Assembly: GCA_024743405.1 (NCBI GenBank)
Contig: JANSWP010000039.1
Coordinates: forward strand, 1 to 59,299
DNA from: Bacteroidota bacterium
GTDB lineage: Bacteria > Bacteroidota > Bacteroidia > Chitinophagales > Saprospiraceae
Direction: 5' to 3'
DNA: 59,299 nt
Part shown: piece after piece, positions 52,701-59,299 of the stretch
Layout: each line of letters starts with the position of its first letter
How positions within the stretch are numbered: the stretch's first letter is position 1
Position numbers and translations under genes: made by a program
The notes under the pieces: generated by a model
What the model was told of the DNA's origin: nothing
Database searches by the model: none
What the model saw: the letters and a program-made list of their open reading frames with translations, nothing else

Positions 52701-54213
52701 TAACTGTATCTTCCGCAACACCAATTCTTTGAGCTAATTCTCCAACTCGATAGGTAGAGTCTCCATAAAAATATTCAAATGAAGCACCTACTACTTGGTC
52801 TGGTTGAACATTAATGTTCAAAGAAACAATACCTAATTCGGGGTGAAAAGTATATTCAGTTGGAGATAACTTACGGGCGGTTACTTTTTCAAAATCTCGA
52901 GATTGTTGAAATCCAAAAGGTGGAGATTTTAAGGTGTTGACAACTTGATTTACAAATCGAGTTCGCTTATTAGAGATCAGCTCTCCGTAAATATCATTTG
53001 CATTATTGTCCGGTAAAGCTTGACCATTTTGGTCTCGATAAACTGGAATTGGTTCTGGATCAATGGTTGTATTTGTAAATCGAGAGGGCTCCCCTAAATC
53101 GGCAATAGCTACGATGTCTCGGATGTTTTCTGTTTGATTTCTAGTGTCTGTAATCCAAACCTCAAGATTGGCGACTTTAAAGAGGGTATTTATTTGAGGC
53201 AGTTCTTCCAAATTCTCTTCAAAGTTTTCTCTATTATAATGTGTCAAAAAGAAGTGCCGGTTTTCGTCGTAGTCATCTGCATCCACTTCAAATGTTTGAA
53301 ATTGGCTTCCTCCTTCTAATGTAATCTCTTCTCTTTCTGATTTTTGTTGCGAAGCCACTGCTGTCAACCATAACCGTCCAAACTGTAATTCTGTTTTCAA
53401 ACCAAATAAACTTTGGCTTCCTTGAATCAATTTTCCTCTAATCGGTAAACTAACATTACCAGCCTCGATTTTTTTGATAATATCATCTTCACTGAAAGCA
53501 TCTGTACTATAATCCAATTTCATAGTATTATCAAAATCGAAAGTCGCTTGGGTATTATAGTTAGTTTGTAATTTTAATTTTTCTCCAATAGAACCTTGCA
53601 CATTCATTTGGATCGCCATATCGAAATCAAAACCTCCATTTCGTTGTTGGCGTAAAGTATAAGCTGGGTTCTGTGTCTTTGAAAATTCCCATCCAAAAGT
53701 TAAATCAATACTTCCTTGAGGTTGAATATCTACTTCTGTTCCTCCAAATAGACGATCAACTAAATTACTTTTTACATCTACTTTTGAAATGGGATCCAGG
53801 CGACCGCTAATTCCACGTTTCCCATCCGATACACCTGCTAGTTCCTTCAAATATTCTTGTTGTTGTTGTTCGGCTTGGTATTCCAAATATTCCTCAAAGG
53901 TCATATACGTGGGTGGACGGAAAAAACCACCATCTTCACCTATTGTCTCCGTAATAATGTATTGACCTGTTGCGGGATCATATTCGACATTTTGATTGAT
54001 TATACTTGGATCTTGTAAATCGAAAGGATTGTTGTTTGAGTTGTTGAGGAAATCATCATAACGATCATTTAGTGGGATAGTATCTTGAGTATTTTGAACA
54101 AATTTGGGAGAATAAGGATCTTCCAAATTTTTTGAAAACCCAAAAGACTCGAAGCTTTGTGCTACAATCCCAAAAAACAGTAAAAATGAAAAAAGTAAAT
54201 GTGTCCTATTCAT
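46732..54213 (-). CDS. sprA: Cell-surface protein SprA, type IX secretion translocon/gliding motility
   Basis: About 2,493 aa; the giant outer-membrane beta-barrel of the type IX secretion system, through which adhesins and enzymes reach the surface. N-terminal signal MNRTHLLFSFLLFFGIVAQS, then SprA-type barrel segments such as DLTFGWEFSKTQNPAYTLRQ (about 170-190), repeated gatekeeper-like regions, and a barrel-like C-terminus ending TVRFQLN. Two low-complexity Asn/Arg/Lys insertions are present at about 1955-1990 and 2366-2400. The open frame starts at a TTG (54237); the ATG at 54213 begins at the signal peptide. Downstream of ruvA as in other Bacteroidota. Confidence 0.95.
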   Translation of the reverse strand: MNRTHLLFSFLLFFGIVAQSFESFGFSKNLEDPYSPKFVQNTQDTIPLNDRYDDFLNNSNNNPFDLQDPSIINQNVEYDPATGQYIITETIGEDGGFFRPPTYMTFEEYLEYQAEQQQQEYLKELAGVSDGKRGISGRLDPISKVDVKSNLVDRLFGGTEVDIQPQGSIDLTFGWEFSKTQNPAYTLRQQRNGGFDFDMAIQMNVQGSIGEKLKLQTNYNTQATFDFDNTMKLDYSTDAFSEDDIIKKIEAGNVSLPIRGKLIQGSQSLFGLKTELQFGRLWLTAVASQQKSEREEITLEGGSQFQTFEVDADDYDENRHFFLTHYNRENFEENLEELPQINTLFKVANLEVWITDTRNQTENIRDIVAIADLGEPSRFTNTTIDPEPIPVYRDQNGQALPDNNANDIYGELISNKRTRFVNQVVNTLKSPPFGFQQSRDFEKVTARKLSPTEYTFHPELGIVSLNINVQPDQVVGASFEYFYGDSTYRVGELAQRIGVAEDTVTQNVLFVKMLKSTTQRVDLPTWDLMMKNVYSIGAYRVTQEDFKLDIFYDDAGNGKKRFLPESNLAGQPLISVFNLDNLNTQLDPIADGVFDFVSGVTINPQNGRIMFPVLEPFGSGLAEKFDNPADSIRYTFKELYTQTITDAREEAEKNRFTIEGSYKTSVTSEIPLGAFNIPPGSVIVYSGGRRLDEGVHYEVDYNVGRVRILDDALLNSGAPIRIEFEDNALFGFQTKTVVGVRADYKFNENFTIGGTYLHLFERPFTQKVNIGDDPINNRIYGLDINYSTDAPWLTKAVDAIPLIQTKAPSTVTFSAETAFLKPGHSRAIVENGDQDGNQDKGGVLYIDDFEGSVSSIDLRTPQGSQNGWVLASVPQNDAENNNPMFPESEFTDTTLTGVNRGLVNWYRLDPSAGGNQNDPYQVTIDQEEVFPNYTPQDQFGRNFIPLLDVRYCPDERGPYNFDLPGGTAYSSGLAANGTLVNPGSRWGGIMKSLTTNDFQAANIEFLEFWMMSPYLNPEDGGQTENPLATNGAMDGDIFIEFGNISEDILKDSQKFFENGLPGPNTTGRRTARTAWGQVPLSLQVTNTFDIDQENRAAQDVGLDGLSDADEKNHYQWFLDQLPGNLTPDAIQVIDEDPSNDNFVHFRDERFDNTNDVYDRYARFFGTEGNTPNQSGNSGLSTASSTQPDTEDLDRDRTLNETESYFQYRVPMKADGREIRAEDNPYITESITATENGVTRIWYRFRVPLMDRAENDADFKRIGGIQDFRSIRFMRMYFKGFEAKMHFRFATLELVRNQWRRYRRDLDLTCIDLEGGIEGSNTVFDVDAVNIEENSNRTPFPYILPPGISREQALGVNLNALQNEQSLSLKVCDLPPGGAKAIYKLSRLDLRLNNRLKMFVHAEEADCNSDGNREELEDGEMFMFLRLGSDFKSNYYEYRIPLEISKGDSLGVNDERYPREVWRRANDIDIDLKWFKQLKTLRNNADNTSLGVRFEASPDDLDITNINNPNAEFSIRGNPNLGEVKGIMIGLYNPAEDDICGRGDAKSVEIWINELRAFGLDERGGAAATAQLDMTLADFGSVTLNGRVSSIGFGALDQQLAERSREEIQQFDIATNLELGKFFGEKSGIKVPFYFQWSEELRTPEYDPYDLDIRLKDKLNDPELSSQEKKDLKKQAQTATSIKSVNLTNVRKERTNTEKKPMPWDISNFSFTYAYEKTESRDPIIENDEITRHRGAIDYGFSRKVKYIEPFKNLIKNDKYLKLISNINFNPLPNSFSFATELDRRFNKTKYRFSGDNPLFNTYYNKQFLWNRSYDMQWDLMKNLKIQFFADNYGLIDEPEEKEMLLRNQLDPTDALYISDIKEYRKDSIYSGLQDFGRTKRYNHSLTVNYTLPFKNIPFLDWVNVRATYQATYGWEASSQTPLAIARGNIIQNSQDRQLNGDLDFTKLYNQSKYLKKINSKPRPKRGNRGNQNRNRPNNTNKKDDDKKKKDRQPSKMERALIRPLLLVRKARVTYSEAFSTIIPGYTPQSKLFGMDKFNSPGWGFVGGIQPNMKQSSYYTEDDWLFKNREWITSDDRFNGSTIQSYDEDFQGKLTLEPFQDFKVDIEANRQFSESHEEVFGINLEENPLPGRDYSHRNIRDYGRFTTTYSALNTLFNDDLDGLFDQFDKNRVIISNRLGVGIHDDEGQAAEGYAQGYGRKHQDVLIPAFIAAYTDQDAATIEVSSEYLNNILFKTLPRLNWRLTYNGLSKLPMFKEIFRSVSLQHSYKSTLSVNTYDTSLDFDSEFLTKQTLEFDYISRFRIPDISIQEQFSPLIGLKMELKNGMSLNADYKTGRNLDMGFVDDRLTEAKTKDMTIGFGYRLTDVQFNFLSGKKKKRKNARSNQNNQNQKQNQNQRGNRGGGGGKAGDLDINFDFSVRDDITINRYFTTDGAEAAAEPTRGNRTISILPSAEYRLNEQLSLRFFFDYRRTLPKTSNSFPTTNINSGITVRFQLN

Positions 54214-54407
54214 GGTAAATTTTTCAAAGAGATGCAAGGTGTTCTAACTTTCGATTTTGGATTTACGATTTCGTTTCCAAATCGTTCCATTTCACAACGT
54301 CATTCTATACCTTGATTTATTGCAAACTTAATTTTTAACAAATTGAACTTTTAAAAAGGAAAGATTTTTCTAGGAAAGAAAAATGAAGCAGGTTTTGAAA
54401 ATGCGTT

Positions 54408-54458
54408 CAAAATCTATTTTGAGTAAAATCTTTTTCCATCTAGTCCAAAATCTATTTT
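54408..54458. repeat. Direct repeat in the sprA upstream region
   Basis: CAAAATCTATTTT occurs at 54408-54420 and 54446-54458 (38-bp period), within the 358-bp gap between ruvA and sprA. CAAACTTA near 54325 (TAAGTTTG on the sprA strand) is a possible -7 box. Nothing else was recognised in the gap. Confidence 0.35.
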
Positions 54459-54571
54459 TAATAGACAAGAAAAATTAGTTAAATGATGCCCTGTTATTCA
54501 ATAAGTCGTTTTTGGTAGTCATTCTGTACTTAATATCATTTGCATATTAGCTACTAAAAATCACTTACTCA

Positions 54572-55162
54572 TCAAAGTTCTTTAAGGGCTAAACGAACCA
54601 TTTCTTCTACGCTATTTACAGAAGGTTGTTCCTTTAAAATCTTATTCAATACTTTTTGTGCTTGAATTTTATTCACTTGCAGTGATAATAATGCAGATAA
54701 CGCCTCCTGTCGAATAGTATTGTTCGCAATAGGTTCAATTGTAAAGTCTGCGTCACCAGACTCTTTTATCATTTTATCTTTTAAATCTAAAATCAACCTT
54801 TTCGCAGTTTTAGGGCCTACGCCTCTGACCTTTTTAAATGCCATCACATTTTCTGAAATAATGGCTGCGCGAGTCTCTTCAGGTGTCATTGATGACAACA
54901 TAACTTGCGCTGTTGTTGGACCAATACCCGAAACAGAAATCAAATGAATGAACAAACTCCGTTCCGCTTCCTCAAAAAAACCATAAAGTGTTTGGCTATC
55001 TTCTTTGACATGAAAATGAGTAAGTAACTTTACCTTGTCCATTCCTTCAATTTTCCCATAGGTATTCAATGTGATATTTATACGATACCCAATTCCTCCT
55101 GCTTCAACATAAACGAATGTTGGGCTCTTAAATGTGATGTCCCCTTTGATGTAAGCAATCAT
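54572..55162 (-). CDS. ruvA: Holliday junction branch migration protein RuvA
   Basis: 196 aa. The N-terminal OB domain MIAYIKGDITFKSPTFVYVEAGGIGYRI, helix-hairpin-helix motifs SVSGIGPTTAQVMLSSM and KVRGVGPKTAKRLILDLKDK, and the C-terminal domain III (TIRQEALSALLSLQVNK) that contacts RuvB. Tetramer binding four-way junctions. ruvB and ruvC are not nearby. It is upstream of sprA on the same strand, the usual Bacteroidota order. Confidence 0.96.
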   Translation of the reverse strand: MIAYIKGDITFKSPTFVYVEAGGIGYRINITLNTYGKIEGMDKVKLLTHFHVKEDSQTLYGFFEEAERSLFIHLISVSGIGPTTAQVMLSSMTPEETRAAIISENVMAFKKVRGVGPKTAKRLILDLKDKMIKESGDADFTIEPIANNTIRQEALSALLSLQVNKIQAQKVLNKILKEQPSVNSVEEMVRLALKEL

Positions 55163-55357
55163 TTACAATAATGAATGATGAATAATTAATTGTGAACAAC
55201 TAAGTTGTTGATTTCGAGATTAAAACGAAAAAATATATTTATCAATTGTTGTTCGCGATTATTGTTTTGAAAATGCGCCGCGAAGGTACAAAAATGGAAA
55301 GTATTTGTAATAAGTTGTTTTTCTGAAAAATAAGTATCTACATATATGGAGAAGTAG

Positions 55358-56626
55358 CTAAAAAGGATGCTCAATATTTTTAATTTTTGGTTCTCCTAAA
55401 AATAAAATCTCTCCTCTTTTATTTTTGAATTCTTGAACCTCAATACCCTCCCAGTTTTCACCACAATCATTATGCAGTGTACAATTATCTAGAATTAGTT
55501 TGCCACCTGCTTTAACTATTATTTTTGCCCCTTTAGGAAAGGAGACTCGACAGCTTATCTTCAATATTCCACCGGGTTCAATCGTCAAATGTCCTTCCAA
55601 ATCTTTCATAGATTTCCAGTGAATAGAGTCCTGTATATATATGTGTCGATCCTCGCGAAAAGTACACCAAGTTGGCTCTACCATCTTCCGTTTTCGATTT
55701 TTCGGATTAGACATGGTACGGTGCATTTTTCCAATTTGGCACGGAGACCACGAATTTTGGTATGCGTTATAATCCATGAAATTATTAGAATACAGGCTAT
55801 CACACTCTGGTGACTGTTTATTATTCCAACAATTTGGATTTTTAGGCGTATCCTCACAACCGTCATTGTACCGCCATGTGTGATTCAGTCCAAAAATATG
55901 CCCGACTTCATGATTAAAATATTTTTGGGCAATCCAAGGCTCCATTCGTCCACCCAAAAAGTGTCCCCCAACTTTAATCGCATTGCCTAAAGCAATCCCT
56001 GCATCTTTTCCTTTGTAGGTTTTGGACTTTAAGCTATCAGGGTGAATCGGTAATAAAAAAGCATTTAAAACGGTGTCTAATTGGATTCCACAATCATTGA
56101 TGACATCTCTTTTATGGTTATTGCGATCTTTTCCTTTATTGATATAATAATATAATTCATCATTGTAGTGACAATAAATACCGTCGTCATCAGGACTGTC
56201 AGGCCTGGGCGTTAATTTATATCGATATCTTGGAGGAACTACAGGTGTATTATTCCTAGGGGGTAAATTCATTTGTTTGTTATTCCTAATTCTTTTTTCA
56301 GCTTCCCAAATCAAGGATTTCGCATATTTTCTACTTTTTTGCTCGTCAAAAAACTGCGAGCTGTCCGCAGAATTCATCAAATGAAAATTAATTTTTATGT
56401 ACCGCATGGGTGTATGATCTAGGTAGGCTGTGTCAGGGACATAACTTAAAGGATCTTTACAACATGCTCTCCCTTCACCATCTTTAGGTGGACGGTTTTC
56501 ATACGAAACAGGAATATCATCTGCTATTCTTTGAATATCGTCTACGGTGCAGAACCGTTTATTTACAGACGGATTACAAGAGTTAAAAATGGCGAAGACT
56601 AAAAGAATAAAACCACAATTTTTCAT
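55358..56626 (-). CDS. M43-like zinc metalloprotease lipoprotein, possibly C-terminally truncated
   Basis: 422 aa. Probable lipoprotein signal (Cys17 in IFNSC, imperfect lipobox). The metalloprotease motif NHEVGHIFGLNHTW is HExxHxxGxxH (about 239-249), followed by GCEDTPKNPNCW as in M43/cytophagalysin-type enzymes, and a Met-turn candidate NNFMDYNAY. After about 345 begins a beta-helix-like segment (IIVKAGGKLILDNCTLHNDCGENWEGI) that stops after about one or two turns, whereas similar Saprospiraceae proteins continue and end in a type IX sorting domain. No sorting signal is visible. Degrades extracellular proteins; target unknown. Confidence 0.78.
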   Translation of the reverse strand: MKNCGFILLVFAIFNSCNPSVNKRFCTVDDIQRIADDIPVSYENRPPKDGEGRACCKDPLSYVPDTAYLDHTPMRYIKINFHLMNSADSSQFFDEQKSRKYAKSLIWEAEKRIRNNKQMNLPPRNNTPVVPPRYRYKLTPRPDSPDDDGIYCHYNDELYYYINKGKDRNNHKRDVINDCGIQLDTVLNAFLLPIHPDSLKSKTYKGKDAGIALGNAIKVGGHFLGGRMEPWIAQKYFNHEVGHIFGLNHTWRYNDGCEDTPKNPNCWNNKQSPECDSLYSNNFMDYNAYQNSWSPCQIGKMHRTMSNPKNRKRKMVEPTWCTFREDRHIYIQDSIHWKSMKDLEGHLTIEPGGILKISCRVSFPKGAKIIVKAGGKLILDNCTLHNDCGENWEGIEVQEFKNKRGEILFLGEPKIKNIEHPF

Positions 56627-56723
56627 GCCTGAATTTTTAAGGTTGGATGAACCATAGCGAGTAAGAACCTAAATTAGGTCAACAAGAATTCATTTAGAAT
56701 GACTCAAAGCTAATTGACTTTTT

Positions 56724-56731
56724 TACTTTTG
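56724..56731 (+). promoter_or_regulatory. Putative -7 box of purD
   Basis: TACTTTTG, 22 nt before the ATG; no well-spaced -33 element seen. Confidence 0.35.
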
Positions 56732-56753
56732 TGTCCAAAATCAAAAGTACTTT

Positions 56754-58022
56754 ATGAATATTTTAATACTCGGTAGCGGAGGTCGCGAACATACTTTCGC
56801 TTGGAAAATTAAACAAAGTCCTCTTTGTTCCAATCTTTTTATTGCTCCCGGAAATGCGGGTACTTCTTCATGCGGAAGCAATATCAATATCAATCCAACT
56901 GATTTTGAGAAGGTGAAAGCGCTAGCTTTGAGTGAAAAAATAGAAATGATAGTCGTTGGACCAGAAGCGCCTTTGGTAGAAGGAATTTTTGATTTTTTTC
57001 AAAATGATCCTGAAGTAAAACATATCCAAGTGGTGGGACCTTCCAAAGAAGGTGCAAAACTTGAAGGAAGTAAAGCATTCGCCAAAGAATTTATGGCAGA
57101 ACAAAATATTCCAACAGCTGCTTATCAAGAATTTACTTCTAATACTTTAGAGGAAGGTTTGAATTATATTTCCACTCAAACGCCTCCAATTGTATTGAAA
57201 GCTGACGGTTTAGCCGCGGGAAAAGGGGTTTTGATTTGTCCTACAATTGAAGAGGCGCAAATGGAGTTAAAAGAAATGTTGAGCGGAAAATTTGGTTCCG
57301 CTAGCGCAAAAGTGGTCATCGAAGAATTTTTAGATGGTATAGAGTTTTCTGTTTTTGTGTTAACGGATGGAAAAGACTATAAGGTTCTTCCTGTTGCAAA
57401 AGATTATAAGCGAATAGGGGAGGGAGATACAGGTCTTAATACAGGGGGGATGGGAGCTGTTTCACCGCCGCCGTTTGTGGATGAAATCTTAATGCAAAAG
57501 GTTAACGATAGAATTATTAAACCAACTATCAAAGGTATTCAAGAAAGAGGTTTTGAGTATGAAGGGTTTGTTTTTATTGGCTTGATTAGAGTCGATAATG
57601 AACCTTATGTTATTGAGTATAATTGCCGGATGGGCGATCCTGAAACAGAAGTGGTCTTACCAAGAATGAAAAATGATTTGGTGGAGTTATTCCTAGGCAT
57701 AAGGAATGGGAATTTGAATAAAATTGAAATCATAAAAGACGAAAGAGCAGCCACGACGGTTATGCTAGTTTCGGGTGGATATCCTGAAAAATATGAAAAG
57801 GGAAAGGCTATGAGTGGTTTTGAAAAGGCTTCTGATTCGATTTTATTTCATGCGGGGACAAAACAGGATGGCGAAAATATTGTGACTAATGGGGGTAGAG
57901 TTTTGGCTTTGACTTCTTTTGGAAATAATTTTCAAGAGGCGCTAAAAATTTCAAAAAATAATGCGGAATTGATTGATTTTGAAGGAAAATACTATCGAAA
58001 AGATATTGGGTTTGATTTATAA
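56754..58022 (+). CDS. purD: Phosphoribosylamine-glycine ligase
   Basis: 422 aa ATP-grasp enzyme making GAR in purine synthesis. MNILILGSGGREHTFAWKI at the start, IVVGPEAPLVEGI, the ATP-grasp LKADGLAAGKGVLI, NTGGMGAVSPP, IEYNCRMGDPETEVV. Full length. Other pur genes are absent locally. It is followed 37 nt later by an enoyl-CoA hydratase gene on the same strand. Confidence 0.97.
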   Translation: MNILILGSGGREHTFAWKIKQSPLCSNLFIAPGNAGTSSCGSNININPTDFEKVKALALSEKIEMIVVGPEAPLVEGIFDFFQNDPEVKHIQVVGPSKEGAKLEGSKAFAKEFMAEQNIPTAAYQEFTSNTLEEGLNYISTQTPPIVLKADGLAAGKGVLICPTIEEAQMELKEMLSGKFGSASAKVVIEEFLDGIEFSVFVLTDGKDYKVLPVAKDYKRIGEGDTGLNTGGMGAVSPPPFVDEILMQKVNDRIIKPTIKGIQERGFEYEGFVFIGLIRVDNEPYVIEYNCRMGDPETEVVLPRMKNDLVELFLGIRNGNLNKIEIIKDERAATTVMLVSGGYPEKYEKGKAMSGFEKASDSILFHAGTKQDGENIVTNGGRVLALTSFGNNFQEALKISKNNAELIDFEGKYYRKDIGFDL

Positions 58023-58059
58023 TTTTGAATTAATATCCTAACCAAATTTGAACTTAAAA

Positions 58060-58836
58060 ATGGACAAAACACAACTTGGGCATATCACAACAGATATTCA
58101 AAATGGTATTGCAACCATTGAATTTTATCATCCTTCCCACAATTCACTTCCTGGAAAATTGCTTGCTGAATTTGCTGATTCAATTACAAAAGCAGGTCAA
58201 AATGACGAGATAAAAGTCATCGTTTTAAAAAGTGCTGGTGATCGTACTTTTTGTGCTGGTGCGAGTTTTGATGAATTAATTTCTATACAAGATTTTGAAA
58301 CGGGGAAAAAATTCTTTTTGGGTTTTGCAAATGTTATTAATGCCATGCGAAAATGCCCAAAATTTATCATTGGACGTATTCATGGAAAAGCTGTTGGCGG
58401 CGGCGTAGGTGTGGCTTCAGCGACCGATTATTGTTTAGCGACGAAATATGCTTCTGTAAAATTGAGTGAGTTGGCAATCGGAATTGGCCCCTTTGTGGTT
58501 GGTCCAGCTGTGGAACGTAAAGTGGGAAATTCCGCAATGACACAATTGGCTATCGACGCAACATCATGGCAGTCAGCTGATTGGGCTAGAGAAAAAGGAC
58601 TTTACTCAGAAATTTTCGAAAATGCGAATGAGATGGATAAAGCTATTCAAACATTAGCGGAGAAGTTGGTTCATTCCAATCCGGAAGCAATGCGGTTATT
58701 GAAAAAAGTTTTTTGGAGAGGTACAGAAAATTGGGATGAATTACTTGATGAACGCGCTGCAATGAGTGGAGAATTGGTACTTTCCGACTTCACAAGGACA
58801 GCGATTAATCGTTTTAAGGGAGTTGGGAATAAATAA
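58060..58836 (+). CDS. Enoyl-CoA hydratase/isomerase family protein
   Basis: About 258 aa crotonase fold. The oxyanion-hole segments AGDRTFCAGASFDEL (about 60-74) and GRIHGKAVGGGVGVASATDYCLA (about 100-122) are clear. The Glu positions typical of hydratases are partly replaced, so isomerase or methylglutaconyl-CoA hydratase-like activity is possible. The open frame starts at TTG 58048; the ATG at 58060 is preferred. Probably co-transcribed with purD, though the functions differ. Confidence 0.88.
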   Translation: MDKTQLGHITTDIQNGIATIEFYHPSHNSLPGKLLAEFADSITKAGQNDEIKVIVLKSAGDRTFCAGASFDELISIQDFETGKKFFLGFANVINAMRKCPKFIIGRIHGKAVGGGVGVASATDYCLATKYASVKLSELAIGIGPFVVGPAVERKVGNSAMTQLAIDATSWQSADWAREKGLYSEIFENANEMDKAIQTLAEKLVHSNPEAMRLLKKVFWRGTENWDELLDERAAMSGELVLSDFTRTAINRFKGVGNK

Positions 58837-58860
58837 TTTGGAATATTCTATCTTTGAAAA

Positions 58861-59162
58861 ATGGATTCCTTTATTGAATGGATGTATAGTTTTGGTGAGC
58901 AATATGGCGTCAATCCTTTGATTTTTGCTTTGCTTTATTTAGGAACGATTCCATTATCCCTTCTATCTTTTTCCTTTTTAATTAGAAATTTTCAAAGAAA
59001 GAAATCGCTTTTTTCCCAATATTGGGTATGTCTTTGAGCTTTATTGGTACGTATATTTACCTATTTATAGTCGGGAAAAATATTCCGATTTGGGTTTGGT
59101 GTTTAATTGTCGGAATAATGATTTATGGAAGTTATATTTTGATTTTGAAAATTAATAGGTGA
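58861..59162 (+). pseudogene. Small membrane protein gene split by a one-base frameshift
   Basis: The ATG at 58861 opens MDSFIEWMYSFGEQYG and a membrane helix (PLIFALLYLGTIPLSLLSFS), ending at a TGA (59035-59037). In the -1 register the frame continues as FPILGMSLSFIGTYIYLFIV, then IPIWVWCLIVGIMIYGSYIL, to a TGA at 59160-59162. The switch falls at a run of six T (59009-59014): one extra T would fuse both parts into a single protein of about 100 aa with three helices. Either a real frameshift, a phase-variable tract, or a homopolymer sequencing error. No family recognised. The rest of the window (59163-59299) shows nothing. Confidence 0.65.
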
Positions 59163-59299
59163 AGTTGTCTAAAGTTTTTTTGGAGCTTTTTCAGCTTTCC
59201 TCAAAAGGATAACCGAAAAAGCCAAATAATGTAGCCCAAGCCAGTGACTGGCATTTGTCTCATATCGGATTATTAAACTTTTAAATCCGTCAATCCAAG

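Noticed and set aside
46732-54213. Several antisense frames of 60-124 aa opposite sprA
   Set aside because: Expected shadows of a 7.5-kb gene, with no start signals and biased residues (Ser, Phe, Cys-rich).
55186-55374. 62-aa minus frame after the metalloprotease gene
   Set aside because: It overlaps the gene's 3' end in another frame, has no start context or homology, and does not continue the beta-helix.
1-59299. CRISPR array from the repeated sequences
   Set aside because: The repeats are dispersed over 45 kb as single palindromes, with no spacer-repeat periodicity and no cas genes.
1-59299. Insertion sequence or prophage
   Set aside because: No transposase, integrase or phage structural gene is encoded anywhere, so the palindromes are at most non-autonomous.

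Overview
This AT-rich (roughly 35% G+C by eye), densely coded window comes from a Bacteroidota chromosome, most likely a member of Saprospiria. Evidence: a complete SprA (type IX secretion/gliding), a ruvA-sprA arrangement, several starts preceded by the Bacteroidota -7 box TAnnTTTG and few strong Shine-Dalgarno sequences, DUF2480, a Nfu-type scaffold, LytTR regulation, and a long helical-repeat protein of a kind I associate with Saprospiraceae. There is no rRNA, tRNA, CRISPR array, integrase or transposase. Species assignment is inference.

Layout. 1-3.2 kb: acyl-CoA dehydrogenase, fatty acid desaturase, lysophospholipid acyltransferase (lipid metabolism). 3.5-5.7 kb: two tandem nucleotidyltransferases plus a small membrane protein. 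5.9-10.2 kb: a probable damage-inducible dinB-dnaE2 cassette. 10.2-16.9 kb, minus strand: Nfu scaffold, DUF952, ferredoxin-NADP reductase-like protein, MltD-like transglycosylase, DUF2480, ScpB, a membrane protein and a glucosaminidase. 17.1-20 kb: acyl-CoA dehydrogenase, DksA-like regulator and LspA. 20-26 kb, mostly minus: RsmG, a flippase-like membrane protein, an atypical Nramp homologue and a GT2 + GT39 lipid-linked sugar pair. 26.3-32.4 kb: VanX-like lipoprotein, MoxR ATPase, MscS, RecX, a double-glycine-leader peptide, a large helical protein and a stand-alone LytTR protein. 32.4-40.7 kb: NadB, GT4, MutL, two rhomboids and an EEP-family protein. 40.8-46.5 kb: CysS, AroA, a DJ-1/PfpI lipoprotein, a 900-bp gene-free stretch and a class III aminotransferase. 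46.7-59.3 kb: SprA, RuvA, an M43-like metalloprotease, PurD, an enoyl-CoA hydratase and a frameshifted small membrane protein.

The strongest structure not explained by genes is a family of about 160-175 bp imperfect palindromes. Seven copies share a core and stay palindromic even though their outer arms differ in sequence; an eighth, unrelated palindrome (46577-46732) has the same architecture. Two copies start exactly on the stop codon region of the upstream gene. Other observations are a 28-bp sequence repeated identically at the same distance from two start codons, a structured minus-strand RNA candidate ending in a textbook terminator (about 44546-44740), an orphan GG-leader peptide, and dyad operators at the dinB and dksA promoters.

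Most genes are housekeeping or envelope functions in short operons separated by clear bidirectional hairpin terminators. Start codons were re-chosen where the longest frame began at TTG/GTG and a better ATG with a sensible N-terminus lay just inside.
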